A DNA stretch of 64,000 nucleotides from Clytia hemisphaerica (Eukaryota; Cnidaria; Hydrozoa; Leptothecata; Clytiidae): contig CACVBU010000953.1 of assembly GCA_902728285.1 (NCBI GenBank), positions 248,001 to 312,000 of the forward strand. Direction: 5' to 3'. Within the stretch, counting starts at the first letter, position 1, and each line of letters begins with the position of its first letter. Below, piece by piece: positions 24,101 through 33,511 of this stretch. The position numbers were made by a program, and so were the translations under genes. A model generated the notes under the pieces. It was not told the origin of the DNA, searched no databases, and saw only the letters and a program-made list of their open reading frames with translations.

Positions 24101-25575
24101 TGTGGTCATATCTTTTGTTTCAAATGCTCCGATCGATGGTTGCTTACTCCACACAATAGGTAAGTCGAAAAGTAATGTTTTCTGACCCCCTACCCTGTCC
24201 TCCAGTGGAGTCCCTGATCATGCCATCATGCCAAAAAAAGTTCTAATCCACAGGATTACGCTGAGAATATTCTTTTTTTCCCGGCATCACTCTTAAAGTC
24301 TCAATCGCATATCACGCTTTTTAAACTCATAAACTACGCCATCATGCCAAAAAAAGTTCTAATCCACAGGATTACGCTGAGAATATTATTTTTTTCCCGG
24401 CATCACTCTTAAAGTCTCAATCGCATATCACGCTTTTTAAACTCATAAACTACGCCATCGCGCCAAAAGAAATGCCCAAATCACATCGCTATGCAAACAA
24501 CCGGGGTTGGGTTTGAACCTCTTCTGCAATCTAAGTAAAAAAGTGTGAGTAAATAAAAGGTATTCCTTTTCACCGATGGCTGTCTATTTGCTCTTTTTAC
24601 TTTTTGTCGATTGCTCCGCGCTACTACAAGGAGTATGTTGCAAACTTAATCATTTTCTCTCCTGTTTAGCAAGAGAGTTCGTGCTTGTGATGTCTGTGCG
24701 GACACGTACACAGAACAACATTTGGATGCTGAACCAGGGCGTGATATAGATATGACTGACGCCCCTCCACAACAAATGTATGTATTCTTCATTACTCTGC
24801 TACAAACAAGCTTATTATGCCTAGATATAATGACATAGGAATAATTAGATGGTTTGATGAAACAAAATGATTTTGGTGTTAAGAAATTTCATATATTTCA
24901 AATTGCTTTACAGTATCTTGATTTACTGATGGGGAATTTATGAAGGTGAAATTTGTCTAAATTCATAAAGGATTGCTTAAAAAATCTCTTAACCTTTCGC
25001 CTTTTGGCCTAAAAACCAACTAACTTTCCCCCTATCTATTGTGATTGTAGGTATAGAGAATTGACAGGTGAAGAAATCGCCAAGTATGAAAAGGAGTACC
25101 AAGAGGACGAAGATGCAGAAGACGATGGTGGACCTGGTAATTCTTTTTTTCGATATTTCTACACCCCTAGCCACCAGGGGCGTTCACTCTAAGAGTCTGA
25201 AAAGTGGGGATCAATCGAATTTCTTTTGGCAAAACTTTGGAAAATCTGAAAATCTTTTGCCTTTTCTTTCCCGTTTTGACATAGGAGGATATGAAAATGT
25301 TTTGCCTTAAAATGGACAAAGATTTTTAAGAAAAGGGACCTAAATTAAAAGGCCTAAATTTTCCGCCTTCCTCATGACAATGCCTGTGGCATCACCAAAG
25401 AGCCAAACTTCACCTCCTGGCCAAAGATGTTATGTCACGCAAGTTTTGGTAATTTTCACAAATCGAAAGTGATATTTATCACATTGATCTAGACTCGATT
25501 GTAAAATTATATTATGCTCATGTTTTTTTTCATGCTATAGGTGAAACTTCTCGTTTGCTGGAGAAAGGAAAATGA
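18134..25575 (+). CDS. FYVE zinc-finger coiled-coil protein (EEA1/RUFY-like), 13 exons, about 465 residues
   Basis: Exons: 18134-18194, 18852-18925, 20066-20107, 20699-20857, 21043-21276, 21754-21906, 22719-22832, 23211-23335, 23720-23852, 24086-24159, 24670-24777, 25051-25136, 25541-25575. All borders are GT/AG and phases agree (1398 nt). The start is the MDADKKAPPPKEIF methionine. Residues about 60-330 are heptad-rich coiled coil (LELEKELLDMRSS, MKQKEETLKQQITQLENDC). The FYVE domain (about 340-402) has WVPD, the zinc pairs CTNC, CRMC, CFKC and CDVC, and the basic patch RRHHCR that binds phosphatidylinositol 3-phosphate in this family. The preceding loop FSFTL would insert into the endosomal membrane. 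The usual RVC is RAC here. The tail is acidic (EYQEDEDAEDD). By family the protein should act as a dimeric tether or adaptor on early endosomes; the specific orthologue is unclear. Introns carry many MITEs. A same-frame stretch RIRSDLRNLPSSSSSKKKM lies just after the stop, beyond two stops. Confidence 0.9.
18461..18726. mobile_element. MITE with 44-bp inverted ends and CCGGGGGGT words, in FYVE gene intron 1
   Basis: TGGGCTCTTC...TTTTACATGGGGGG and the reverse CCCCCATGTAAAATTTTTTT...GAAGAGCCCA form the ends. Inside, GTCCGGGGGGT-like words recur five to six times. The same outer end occurs at 58305-58638 and, on the right side, at 47461-47707, each with a different internal word. Confidence 0.85.
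19220..19463. mobile_element. MITE, TATAAGAAC family, in a FYVE gene intron
   Basis: Left end GCTTTTTTATAAGAAC and right end GTTCTTATAACAGAAAACGTG with internal CTTATT/TTCTTA words. It is diverged from the copy at 9380-9575. Confidence 0.7.
19621..19935 (+). repeat. Uninterrupted copy of the dispersed repeat at 6244-7935
   Basis: It carries the same order of landmarks without the two insertions, so it serves as the empty site for both. It sits in intron 2 of the FYVE gene. GTCCTGGTTATTATTGACGT marks its left part and ATGCAAATCATC its right part. Confidence 0.8.
20234..20683. mobile_element. Two adjoining MITE copies, CTCACAGACCC family
   Basis: The first copy starts ACTCCCTTCTCACAGAACC and ends AAAAAGGGGTGTAT; a second starts TACACCCCTGTCTCACAGC straight after. 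Words of the type CCAGTGGGAAAA and GGGGATGAAAAT fill both. Other copies are at 25677, 36650, 50506 and 54917. Located in intron 3 of the FYVE gene. Confidence 0.75.
24222..24465 (+). repeat. 118-bp tandem duplication in a FYVE gene intron
   Basis: GCCATCATGCCAAAAAAAGT to ACTCATAAACTAC is repeated in direct tandem at a spacing of 118 bases, nearly identical, so it is recent. It is TCACG-rich like the stretch at 9955. Confidence 0.9.
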
Positions 25576-25676
25576 GAATAAATCAAACAGAAACGAATTA
25601 GATCAGATCTACGTAACCTTCCTTCATCATCGTCCTCCAAAAAGAAGATGATTTCGTAATAACTCTGTCCCATATT

Positions 25677-25981
25677 ACACCCCCTTCTCACAGACCCGGT
25701 AGGATTTTTTTCAACCAGTGGGGATAAAAATAACGGACTGAAACTTGATGGGGGTCGATATTCTCATATTTTTCATGGCTGGGAATTTCAATTCTTTTCA
25801 TTTCAAGTCAATAAAATTCAGCGGGGATGGGAAAAAATAGTAAATATTTTGCAGTGAGGATTGGTTTAATGTATTATTTTCAGTGGGGACAAAGGTTGGA
25901 GGATGATTTTCCACTGGGGACCATATTTTGGCCAATCTTTCCATTGGGAAGGATTTCCAGTGGGGCTGTGAGAAGGGATAC
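25677..25981. mobile_element. MITE, CTCACAGACCC family, 305 bp
   Basis: Ends ACCCCCTTCTCACAGACCC and GGGGCTGTGAGAAGGG. Words CAGTGGGGA/TCCACTGGGGA recur inside. It lies about 100 bases after the FYVE stop codon, beyond its probable 3' end. Confidence 0.85.
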
Positions 25982-26565
25982 ATATAGGGATATTACACAT
26001 AAAAATGCATACAATTTTATTCCACATATTATATTAAAACGAAAAATATATTCTGGTAACGTATACCATGTTTTTAACGAATTAAAATTTTTTGATTGCT
26101 GTAAATAAGAATTTCCAATTTATTCTTAGAATTCATTTCTTTATTTTCTATCAGAATTTATACTTTTTATAACACACATTAATTTCTTTAATAAAGAAAC
26201 AAGCTAAGGCTAACGCAACATAAATTATATCATTCCTTTTTCCCAGCGGTGTGTAAGCGAGCATGTTACCCCAATGACAATGTCTATACTTTGAGACAAC
26301 AAGTTTATAAATAACAAAAACATTCAAACCCAACAAAAATTTATAAAAATACGAAATAAAAATTATTGTTCATTTAACCTATATTTCTTGTCTCTTTCGT
26401 TGCCATTTTAGAAATAGAACTTTAGTCATCAATTCCGACTACTCTTTCCAATTGTATAACCTTCAAGTTGGAAAATCAATTTTGGGTTCTTTTGTCTAAT
26501 GGAAGTCTTGATACTTCTCCGCCATTTAATTTCAATTCTTTATCCATATTCCAGAATACAACAGT

Positions 26566-27606
26566 TCATTTCATAGACTTGCTTCTTCTGAATTGTTCGA
26601 AGATCTGTCTTTTCTTTCTCTTCCCATCCTCCCAGACTTCTTGGTGAGATTTCTGAGCAAACAGAACTTCAAATTCATCATCTCGACTACCAGTGGCTGT
26701 AGTGGTTACGATTGCTTTATGGTGATCAAAACCATTGGTGAACTGGTAATCTCTGGAAGATTGATGGCCACCAGAGACTGCTCCTCCATAACTTACCACA
26801 GCATTTGATCCAGGGTATGTATTATAGGATGACTGGTACATCGAATTCCCTGCATATGCACCGTTTCGATGATTCTGGTTGTTCCCAAATTGCCAGGGTT
26901 CAATATTGACCACATCTGAGGTTGTACCAACGCACCTGTTAGCATACTGCTTTACCATTCGTTTCGCTTCCTCCTTCTTCAACTCGATAAACTTAGACAA
27001 CTCTTGAGACATTGTCCAATGGATCTGTTCAGTATCGGTAGATATTGGATATACATGCCGTTTCTTCAGAATAGGTTCTTCGAAGATGCATCGGTTCATA
27101 TCATGCCAGAGTTGTTCAAATTCGATTCCTGTTTTACATCTCACCATTCGCATCATGAGGTTTTGGAACTCTTTGGCAGATCTGATATGTTTGTGTTTTC
27201 TCTCAGCTGGTTGTAACACAGCGTACAGACAAACTAGGAATGTTAGCGTTGCCACTAACCCAGCAATGATGAATATAGTCACCGTTTGTAGTAATGCCAA
27301 CAGAGTTGCAACAGCTCCAAAGATTGCCATAGCTGACAGAAGGATTTTATTGATTTTATTCCAGTAGCGTGATGCCCACATATGACTTTTGTATTTGGCT
27401 TCGGTCTTCTGGATGAAGGTTTTCCATTTCTTGGTCATCTCCTTGAGGACTTCTTGTCCGATCTTCTTGAGCTCAATATCTTTATCCGTCTAAAACAAGT
27501 TAAGAATGAAATAATTGAGACATTTGAAGGATATTACGATTGAGTTGTTACCGAAGATTTAAGAATATCATCCATTTTTTTAATGATGGACTCAGACAAA
27601 TCCCAT
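26566..27606 (-). CDS. Two-TM protein resembling a SLATT-domain effector
   Basis: The main exon is 27489-26566 (acceptor TTGTTTTAG at 27490), reading TDKDIELKKIGQEVLKEMTK onward to a stop. A 62-bp intron (27551-27490) with GT/AG borders joins it in phase to MDDILKSS at 27575-27552. The frame stays open upstream (RWDLSESIIKKM) to a candidate acceptor at 27607, so the true start may be in a further exon; ATGGAG plus GTGAGA at 28061-28054 is one option. The protein has an N-terminal helix, a hydrophobic hairpin of two membrane segments (ILLSAMAIFGAVATLLALL and FIIAGLVATLTFLVCLYAV), then a conserved-looking helical stretch (HIRSAKEFQNLMMRMVR, FEQLWHDMNR, EEPILKKRHVYPI) and an Asn/Gly/Ser-rich tail. 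This order matches the SLATT two-TM effector architecture, known mainly from bacterial nucleotide-signal conflict systems. Assignment is by layout, not by a search. Confidence 0.72.
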
Positions 27607-27839
27607 CTATCATATATTCAATAGGATTAGAAATACCAAGATACAGTAAATTTATTCAAGGTTACGAAGGCGGAAATTTCCAGACAAATAATCCTCAAAC
27701 TTTTATCGGCCTCTATCAGGGGGATCATTTTTCAACTTCTGGCTATGACCTGGGACAGAAGGTTACTTATTTAATCAGTCACAACAATGATCGCACGATC
27801 AAAACCAGTATATGAATCAAACTAGCTAGAATTCCTGAT

Positions 27840-28030
27840 CCATCTTTCTTAGTTGAGGAGAGTTTTTTTGTCAAATTAGTCATTCTAAGGGTCGGAAAAT
27901 TCACGATGTTTAGAAAATTTTTCAAAAAAGTCTCTCTAAGGGTCACCTTTTCAGCAAAAATCAGTCTCTCCAAGGGTCGGTTTTTTGAGGTCCCATCCGC
28001 CAACGTAAGTAGTTCCCCCTGGGTTTTTTG
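27840..28030. repeat. Repeat with iterated TCTAAGGGTC words
   Basis: CATTCTAAGGGTCGGAAAAT, TCTCTCTAAGGGTCACC and TCTCTCCAAGGGTCGGTT are spaced by about 50-60 bases. It is probably a fragment of a word-iterated MITE. No clear ends. Confidence 0.5.
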
Positions 28031-28394
28031 TCCACCTTGAAGTAACAAATCTCACCTCCATCTTTTCCTTTTTTTGTTATTTCTTCTCTCTCTCCAATGA
28101 TACTGATACACTGATACAACAAAATATAAACGAAGAAAGATGTTGCAAAAAGTTTGAGCTAACAAAACTTCTAAAACAGAAAATATTAGCAAAGATTTTT
28201 TGAAACTCCTTTGAATCGAGCTCCCCCACCTCATGCAGTATTGATGCTTTTTCAATTTGATTTTATAGTATTTAATCAATATTAAGTCAAAATTTCTCAA
28301 TGTGAAATAATATGTTATTCAGGATTTCCAGCAAACATGATTATTTAATTCAACTTATTAAATCTCACTTCATAGGAAGAAAGACATATTCAGC

Positions 28395-28419
28395 ATGGCT
28401 AAACATTTTCCCTTTCACG
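28395..28419 (+). other. Weak candidate coding exon
   Basis: CTTCATAG (28369-28376) followed by an open frame KKDIFSMAKHFPFH and donor GTAAGA at 28420. The frame and sites are formally good, but no partner exon could be found nearby, so this stays a candidate. Confidence 0.18.
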
Positions 28420-28503
28420 GTAAGAGTTATTTTCTCTACTCGTTTCTTATAAGAATATCGAAAGTTTTTGAAGCATTCAGTTGTTCTTAGCTCTTTGATA
28501 TTC

Positions 28504-28763
28504 AAGCTTTTTTCACATGTACGTAAAATTTTACTTTAGACCTTACGGAAAATTGTTCGCAAGGTTGTCTTTTGGGAATCTCCCCGACATTATATAGAGT
28601 TTTTGTTGATTAAGAGGGTCTTGCGTGACTTTTCCTTCCGTTCAAAAATTTTTGAACGTAAGCAAACTCTACTTAAGGCCTTAAAACACTACGTAAGCCC
28701 AGGGAAATTTCCCACCCTTCAAGGTCTTTAAGTAAAATTCTACGTACATGTGAAAAAAGCTTT
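28504..28763. mobile_element. MITE, 260 bp, with AAGCTTTTTTCACATGTACG ends
   Basis: AAGCTTTTTTCACATGTACG at the left is mirrored by CGTACATGTGAAAAAAGCTT at the right, with GTAAAATTTTACTTTAGACC / GGTCTTTAAGTAAAATTCTA continuing the arms. No ORF. Confidence 0.85.
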
Positions 28764-29149
28764 AGACTTAAAAATGTTCTTAATCTTGCCAATTTGTGAT
28801 ATTTCGGTCCATTTTACTAAGAAATTTGGTATTTTAGAGTCCACAAAGCCTTCTGGTTTTAACTTGTTGCGGAACGAGCGTTGAGCGCGCGAAGCGCGCG
28901 AAGCGAGTGGAGCATCCTTTCTCTAGATCTGCGCATGCGAGATGAGGGAATTTTGTTGTATATGCTTGAAAAATCAAAAAGTCAATCAGGTTACCACGTG
29001 AAATATCTCCTTTGCTAAACGAAAGCCAAAAAGATCTCTTTTGCTACTAAACGATAGCCAAAAGCTGAAAGTATCAACCAAATCGTAGTAGTAGTAGTAG
29101 TTATTTTCTTATCGACTCATGATTTTATGCTGTAAAAATGATCTATTTT

Positions 29150-30085
29150 GGACTTTTGGTCATTTTTCATGATGATATAATTGGTGGTTGTCCCTTTTGG
29201 ATTTTCAAACTTGACAATGAAACTTTCAAACACACAGCCATTGATACACAGTATTTTTTGTGGTGTTATGCATGGCTGAAATTGATCCTGTTTTGGACTT
29301 TGTTATTGTCGTATTCATCATCGGCTGGCGACCGTTCCTTTTCACTTTTCAAACCCGACACAGATTTTTTACAAACATATCACTATGAGAATTCAATATA
29401 GGATACTGAAACACAGTTCCTGTGTAAATTTTAACAAGATTGGAGAAATTTTCACAGTCACAGACAGTGTTATGGCTGAAAATAATCATTTTTGGTGACC
29501 ATTCCTTTTGATTTTTCAAACCCGACACAGATTTTTTACAAACATATCACTATGAGAATTCAGTAAAGGATACTAAAACACAATTCCTGTGTAAATTTGA
29601 ACAAGATCGGAGAAATTTTCACAGTATTATGGCTGAAAATGATCGTTTTGGACTTTGTCGTAATTTCGTCGCGGCTGGCGACCATTCCTTTTGATTTTTC
29701 AAACCCGACACAGATTTTTTACAAACATATCACTATGAGAATTCAGTAAAGGATACTAAAACCACATTCCTGTGTAAATTTAAACAAGATTGGAGAAATT
29801 TTCACAGTAATTATGGCTGAAAATGATCGTTTTTGGACTTTGTCGTAATTTCGTCGCGGCTAGCGACCATTCCTTTTGATTTTTCAAACCCGACACGGAT
29901 TTTTTACAAACATATCACTATGAGAATTCAGTAAAGGATACTAAATCACAATTCCTGCGTAAATTTGAACAAGATCGGAGAAATTTTCACAGTGTTATAA
30001 CTGAAAATAATATTTTTTGGACTTTGTCGTAATTTCATTGGCTGGGGCGACCGTTCCTTTTGAACATTTTTCAAACGCGAAACAG
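29150..30085 (+). repeat. Minisatellite, 167-185 bp unit, about 5 copies
   Basis: The block CCCGACACAGATTTTTTACA starts at 29354, 29521, 29704 and 29889, with a diverged fifth near 30070 and a partial one before 29350. Each unit also carries ATATCACTATGAGAATTCA, TTCCTGTGTAAATTT and GGAGAAATTTTCACAGT. The inner copies are most alike, as expected of unequal crossing-over. Confidence 0.92.
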
Positions 30086-30210
30086 GTTTTTTCCAAATAT
30101 AACAATATTTATTACATACACACTATTGAACCATTTTATTTGGTTTATCCTACTCTTCTCTAAGTATTATCCCAGCAGAAAAAATAATGCTTAGCTAAAA
30201 ACCCGTGGCT

Positions 30211-30550
30211 TAATGGAATAAACTTTTGCGGGATTTAATTTTGCTGATTTCGTGGATTTGGGTGTCATCCGCGAAATTAAGTCTCAATGGAAATTTGGAA
30301 AGGCCTCATCCGCGAAATATTTTCTAAACAAAACTCAAAATTTGTCAAACAAATACTTTTTGAATGTTTACTGGCATCAAAGAAGTGCTAATAATGTGTA
30401 TTTCAACAACAAAAATGCACGATTTGACAGTTAAGTCACAAAATCGTGAAAATATTGCCACCCGCGAAAGTAAGTCCCTGCAAAATTTTTTAAATTTCGC
30501 GGGTAGGCCCCAATCGTGAAATTAAATCCTCGCGAAAGTTTATCCCATTA
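30211..30550. mobile_element. MITE, word CCGCGAAATT, copy 1
   Basis: Ends TTAATGGAATAAACTTTTGC and GCGAAAGTTTATCCCATTAA. The interior repeats CGCGAAATTAA, CCGCGAAATATT and CGCGAAAGTAAGTCCC in both orientations. It is about 80% alike to 37218-37580, including the central ATTTGTCAAACAAATACTTT-type segment. Confidence 0.88.
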
Positions 30551-31835
30551 ACGAAATTTTATCCGGACAATCAAATCAACGGCGCATCATTGCTTCGCTA
30601 TTGGCAAGTTTAGAAATAAATAAATTAATAAGAACTTGGAAATATTGACTTCTAAATGTTTATCTCCTTTAGCTCCAATTTTGAACTTTTTAGTTGAGGA
30701 TGAGTGGGCGGGGGATGGGCTTGGTTGTTTAAGCAAGAAAGTGCATGTGTAATCACTTAGAAGAGCTAAACTTCCAGCTGGTTTATTCATTCGTTAAGAT
30801 TATTTCTCATACTCGCTCTGCAATAGATTTATTGCTTTGCTTTCTGATCTGTTCTGATTAGTAGTTTGTGGGCAACGTTCGAACACAACTAATTCGTTTG
30901 TTTGATACTAGATTTTAAAGTTGTCAAGTTCTTTCCTCACAATCCATGATTGTCTTAATTGGTTCTGGATTGATAAATAGTTTAAACATTGCAAATTCTT
31001 TCAGGGCTCAGACTTAAGCCCAGCAACCTAAATCTCTTGTGTCCTGAATTAGATTCATCTACAAACTTTCAACTTTTCAACAGGAATTGTGAGGGAGCTA
31101 TTTTGTGTGATATCTATGATATCGATATTTAGTAAAATGAGTTGTGTTTTATACAACTACTCTCGAGTGAAAAATTCCGAGAGTAAAGGTAGATTGTTGA
31201 TTTTTATCTTTTATTATATATTATTTATTATATATTTTTATTATATTTATTATGCACAGTAAAAAAAGAAATTTGTAGTTTTTAAATTATTATACTAGAT
31301 AATATTCTATTAAAAAGTGTAAACAATATCATAACAGAAAATTTTGATATCAAGAATAATTCAATACATCTCATGCCCATTGCTAAGACCTAGCCGTTTA
31401 AAACTCTGTCAAGCTTAACATAAGGGGTATAACTAATGAAGTATAAGCCCGGAGGGATAGAATTAGGCTTATACTTCATTGGGTATAACGTATTTTTTAA
31501 ATGGTCCAATTTGTTACGTTGTCGAATTTGAGGACTTCTTTTTGCAAAATTGATTTGAAGAAAAGCTACCCTATTTCTATTAACCTATACTAAACATCAC
31601 CCACGGTACGAGATAAAAATCCCGCTTTTTAGTGAAGTGCTCGATACCTTAGTACACTCATTTTTTTATAAGCATAACGTTTATAAGCATACTGAAGCTC
31701 AAATTTCCAGAAAAATTAAGCATATAACAAAACTTCGCTTTGCGAAAACGGAACGCTCGTTCCGCAACCCCTTTCATGTTGATTCTCCTTTTTATTCACA
31801 TCAAAGCCGTATGTTTTTACATAATCGTTTTGAAG
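30551..31835. other. Gene-free stretch with one strong hairpin
   Basis: At 31427-31487 GGGTATAACTAATGAAGTAT is followed after about 18 bases by the mirrored ATACTTCATTGGGTATAAC segment, a 15-bp perfect stem AATGAAGTATAAGCC/GGCTTATACTTCATT. A TATTTATTATA run is at 31213-31250. No exon recognised. Confidence 0.55.
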
Positions 31836-32452
31836 TTTAAGGGCTCTGACCATAGTCCAAAAATTGATTTTGGTATTTGAACATAAAAGTTATATTTCAG
31901 GTTCCTTAACACTTTTTAACAAAGAATTGCCTTTATAAATTGCTTTTTAATCGAATCCCTTAAGAGTAATTAAGAATTTAATAGCAAAAATGACGTTATG
32001 AACTTTAAAAAGATGTTGATAATATGTTGCATCACCCTCTTTTACAAAAAGTGCTTAGTTTTAATGGGTAATTAACTTTTTTGTTTCAAAATTTCTTTAC
32101 ACTGTCCGCAAAGAATTGAACTATTTTAAATTTTGCAGAAAATTTTTCTAAAAAGATGTGTCAAAAGTTATGACTGTTTTTTTAAGCCAAATCCAGATGA
32201 AAAATTGATGAAAAACCACTATTTTGAAGATTTCGAGACAAAGAAGCATTTACAAAAATTTTCCGCAAAGATTTTTATTGTTCGGTAAAAGATCTACCAT
32301 CTACTGCGAAAATTTTTTCAAAATGTTTTTTCTTCGCCGAAACTAAGCTCTTCAAAGTTGAAATACTCTTCCTCGCAAAAGTCTTCATTTTCTTCCTCAT
32401 CAAAAATTTTCAATGCAATTTTTGAATTTTCAGATTCAGGAATAGTTTGTCT

Positions 32453-33407
32453 AAAGCCGTGGTTACACTACATTAATACCTTTAAAACTTTTGAAGTTTT
32501 TTAATCAAAAATACATTAAAGAAATTAACTATTTTCTTTAAAGTCTTTTTGAAATTTTTGTGTTGTATCAAATCTTCAATCGTTTTTTCTCAACTCATTT
32601 GCTCACTCAACAAACGACATGAGTGGAAGACATGAGTGGAAGGAGGAAGGCAGCTGCACGTATTGTGTTAATTCTTATCATAGTGCGGAAAGGGGTCTGA
32701 TACCCCCTTCTTAAATGATCCCCCCCCTTCTTGGCATCCCCCCAACCTTTAAAAATGTCTATCCCCCAAGGGTTTTGGGCTAAATTTTCGTTACCTTACC
32801 CTAACCCTTAAACGATCCCCCCTCCTTGCTATCCCCCTTTTTAATGAAAATTTCTGATCCCCCCTTCTTCACTTTTTTGGAAGGTGTCACCCCCCCCCCC
32901 CCCCCACCCCCTTAAGAAAGGGAAAAGGCGTCCGAACTATACTTATGAAACGGAAATTTCAGAGGAAATATTCTAAAAAGAAAAGTCGAGCTAAAAGATC
33001 TTGCTGGGTACGCCCAGTGGTTAAAGTTGAGGAACGAAAAAAGCACCTACAACAACATATTTGCTGAACTTCGTCTAAGTGACCAAGAAGAATTTATATC
33101 TTATTTAGAACTTATCCTATCTTTCATTCCTATCTCTTCCAAACGCTAGAAAATCCATTCATCGAAAAAAATGTACAGAACTATCATGTCGGTGGCTTTG
33201 ATCTCGAGAGAAGTGAAGAAAAAACTTTAAACTCTTTACCAAAAAAATGGTAAAGAATCGCAAGAAATAATTTGTTTTTCAAGAATTTATACGTCTTTAT
33301 TTTCTTTAAAAGAGGGCTGTTACACTTGTAAATTTTTTAATCATAAAGACTTGATTAAAAAATTTCAGAAATTTAGAAATAAATTAATGTAATGTAACCA
33401 CGCCTTA
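32453..33407. mobile_element. Nested inverted-repeat element, 955 bp
   Basis: AAAGCCGTGGTTACACTACA...TTAAT on the left is mirrored by ATTAATGTAATGTAACCACG...CCTTA on the right. It lies wholly inside the 31836-33511 element. TTTTTTAATCAAAAATACAT recurs in reverse near 33350. Confidence 0.75.
32685..32945. repeat. C-run element, words GATCCCCCCTTCTT
   Basis: ATAGTGCGGA at the left and TCCGAACTAT at the right are approximate mirror ends. Inside, GATCCCCCC/CTATCCCCC words recur about eight times and a 17-C run lies near 32890-32905. It is innermost of three nested elements. Confidence 0.6.
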
Positions 33408-33511
33408 ACAGAAAATGTATAACATGCTATAGTTTTGTTGGTTACATCAGTCAGAAAACATAATTTAAACACGGCAATTATGAAAAATTCACTATGGTCA
33501 GAGCCCTTAAA

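Larger units (their letters stand above)
31836..33511. mobile_element. TTAA-flanked inverted-repeat element, 1.67 kb, with nested insertions
   Basis: TTTAAGGGCTCTGACCATAG at the left and CTATGGTCAGAGCCCTTAAA at the right are exact mirror copies. TTAA borders both sides, so mobilisation by a TTAA-specific transposase (piggyBac or Kolobok) is likely; the GGG start points slightly to Kolobok. No ORF is visible. It contains the elements at 32453-33407 and 32685-32945. Confidence 0.85.

Noticed and set aside
27004-27367. Plus-strand ORFs of 70 and 93 codons
   Set aside because: They are antisense shadows of the two-TM gene.
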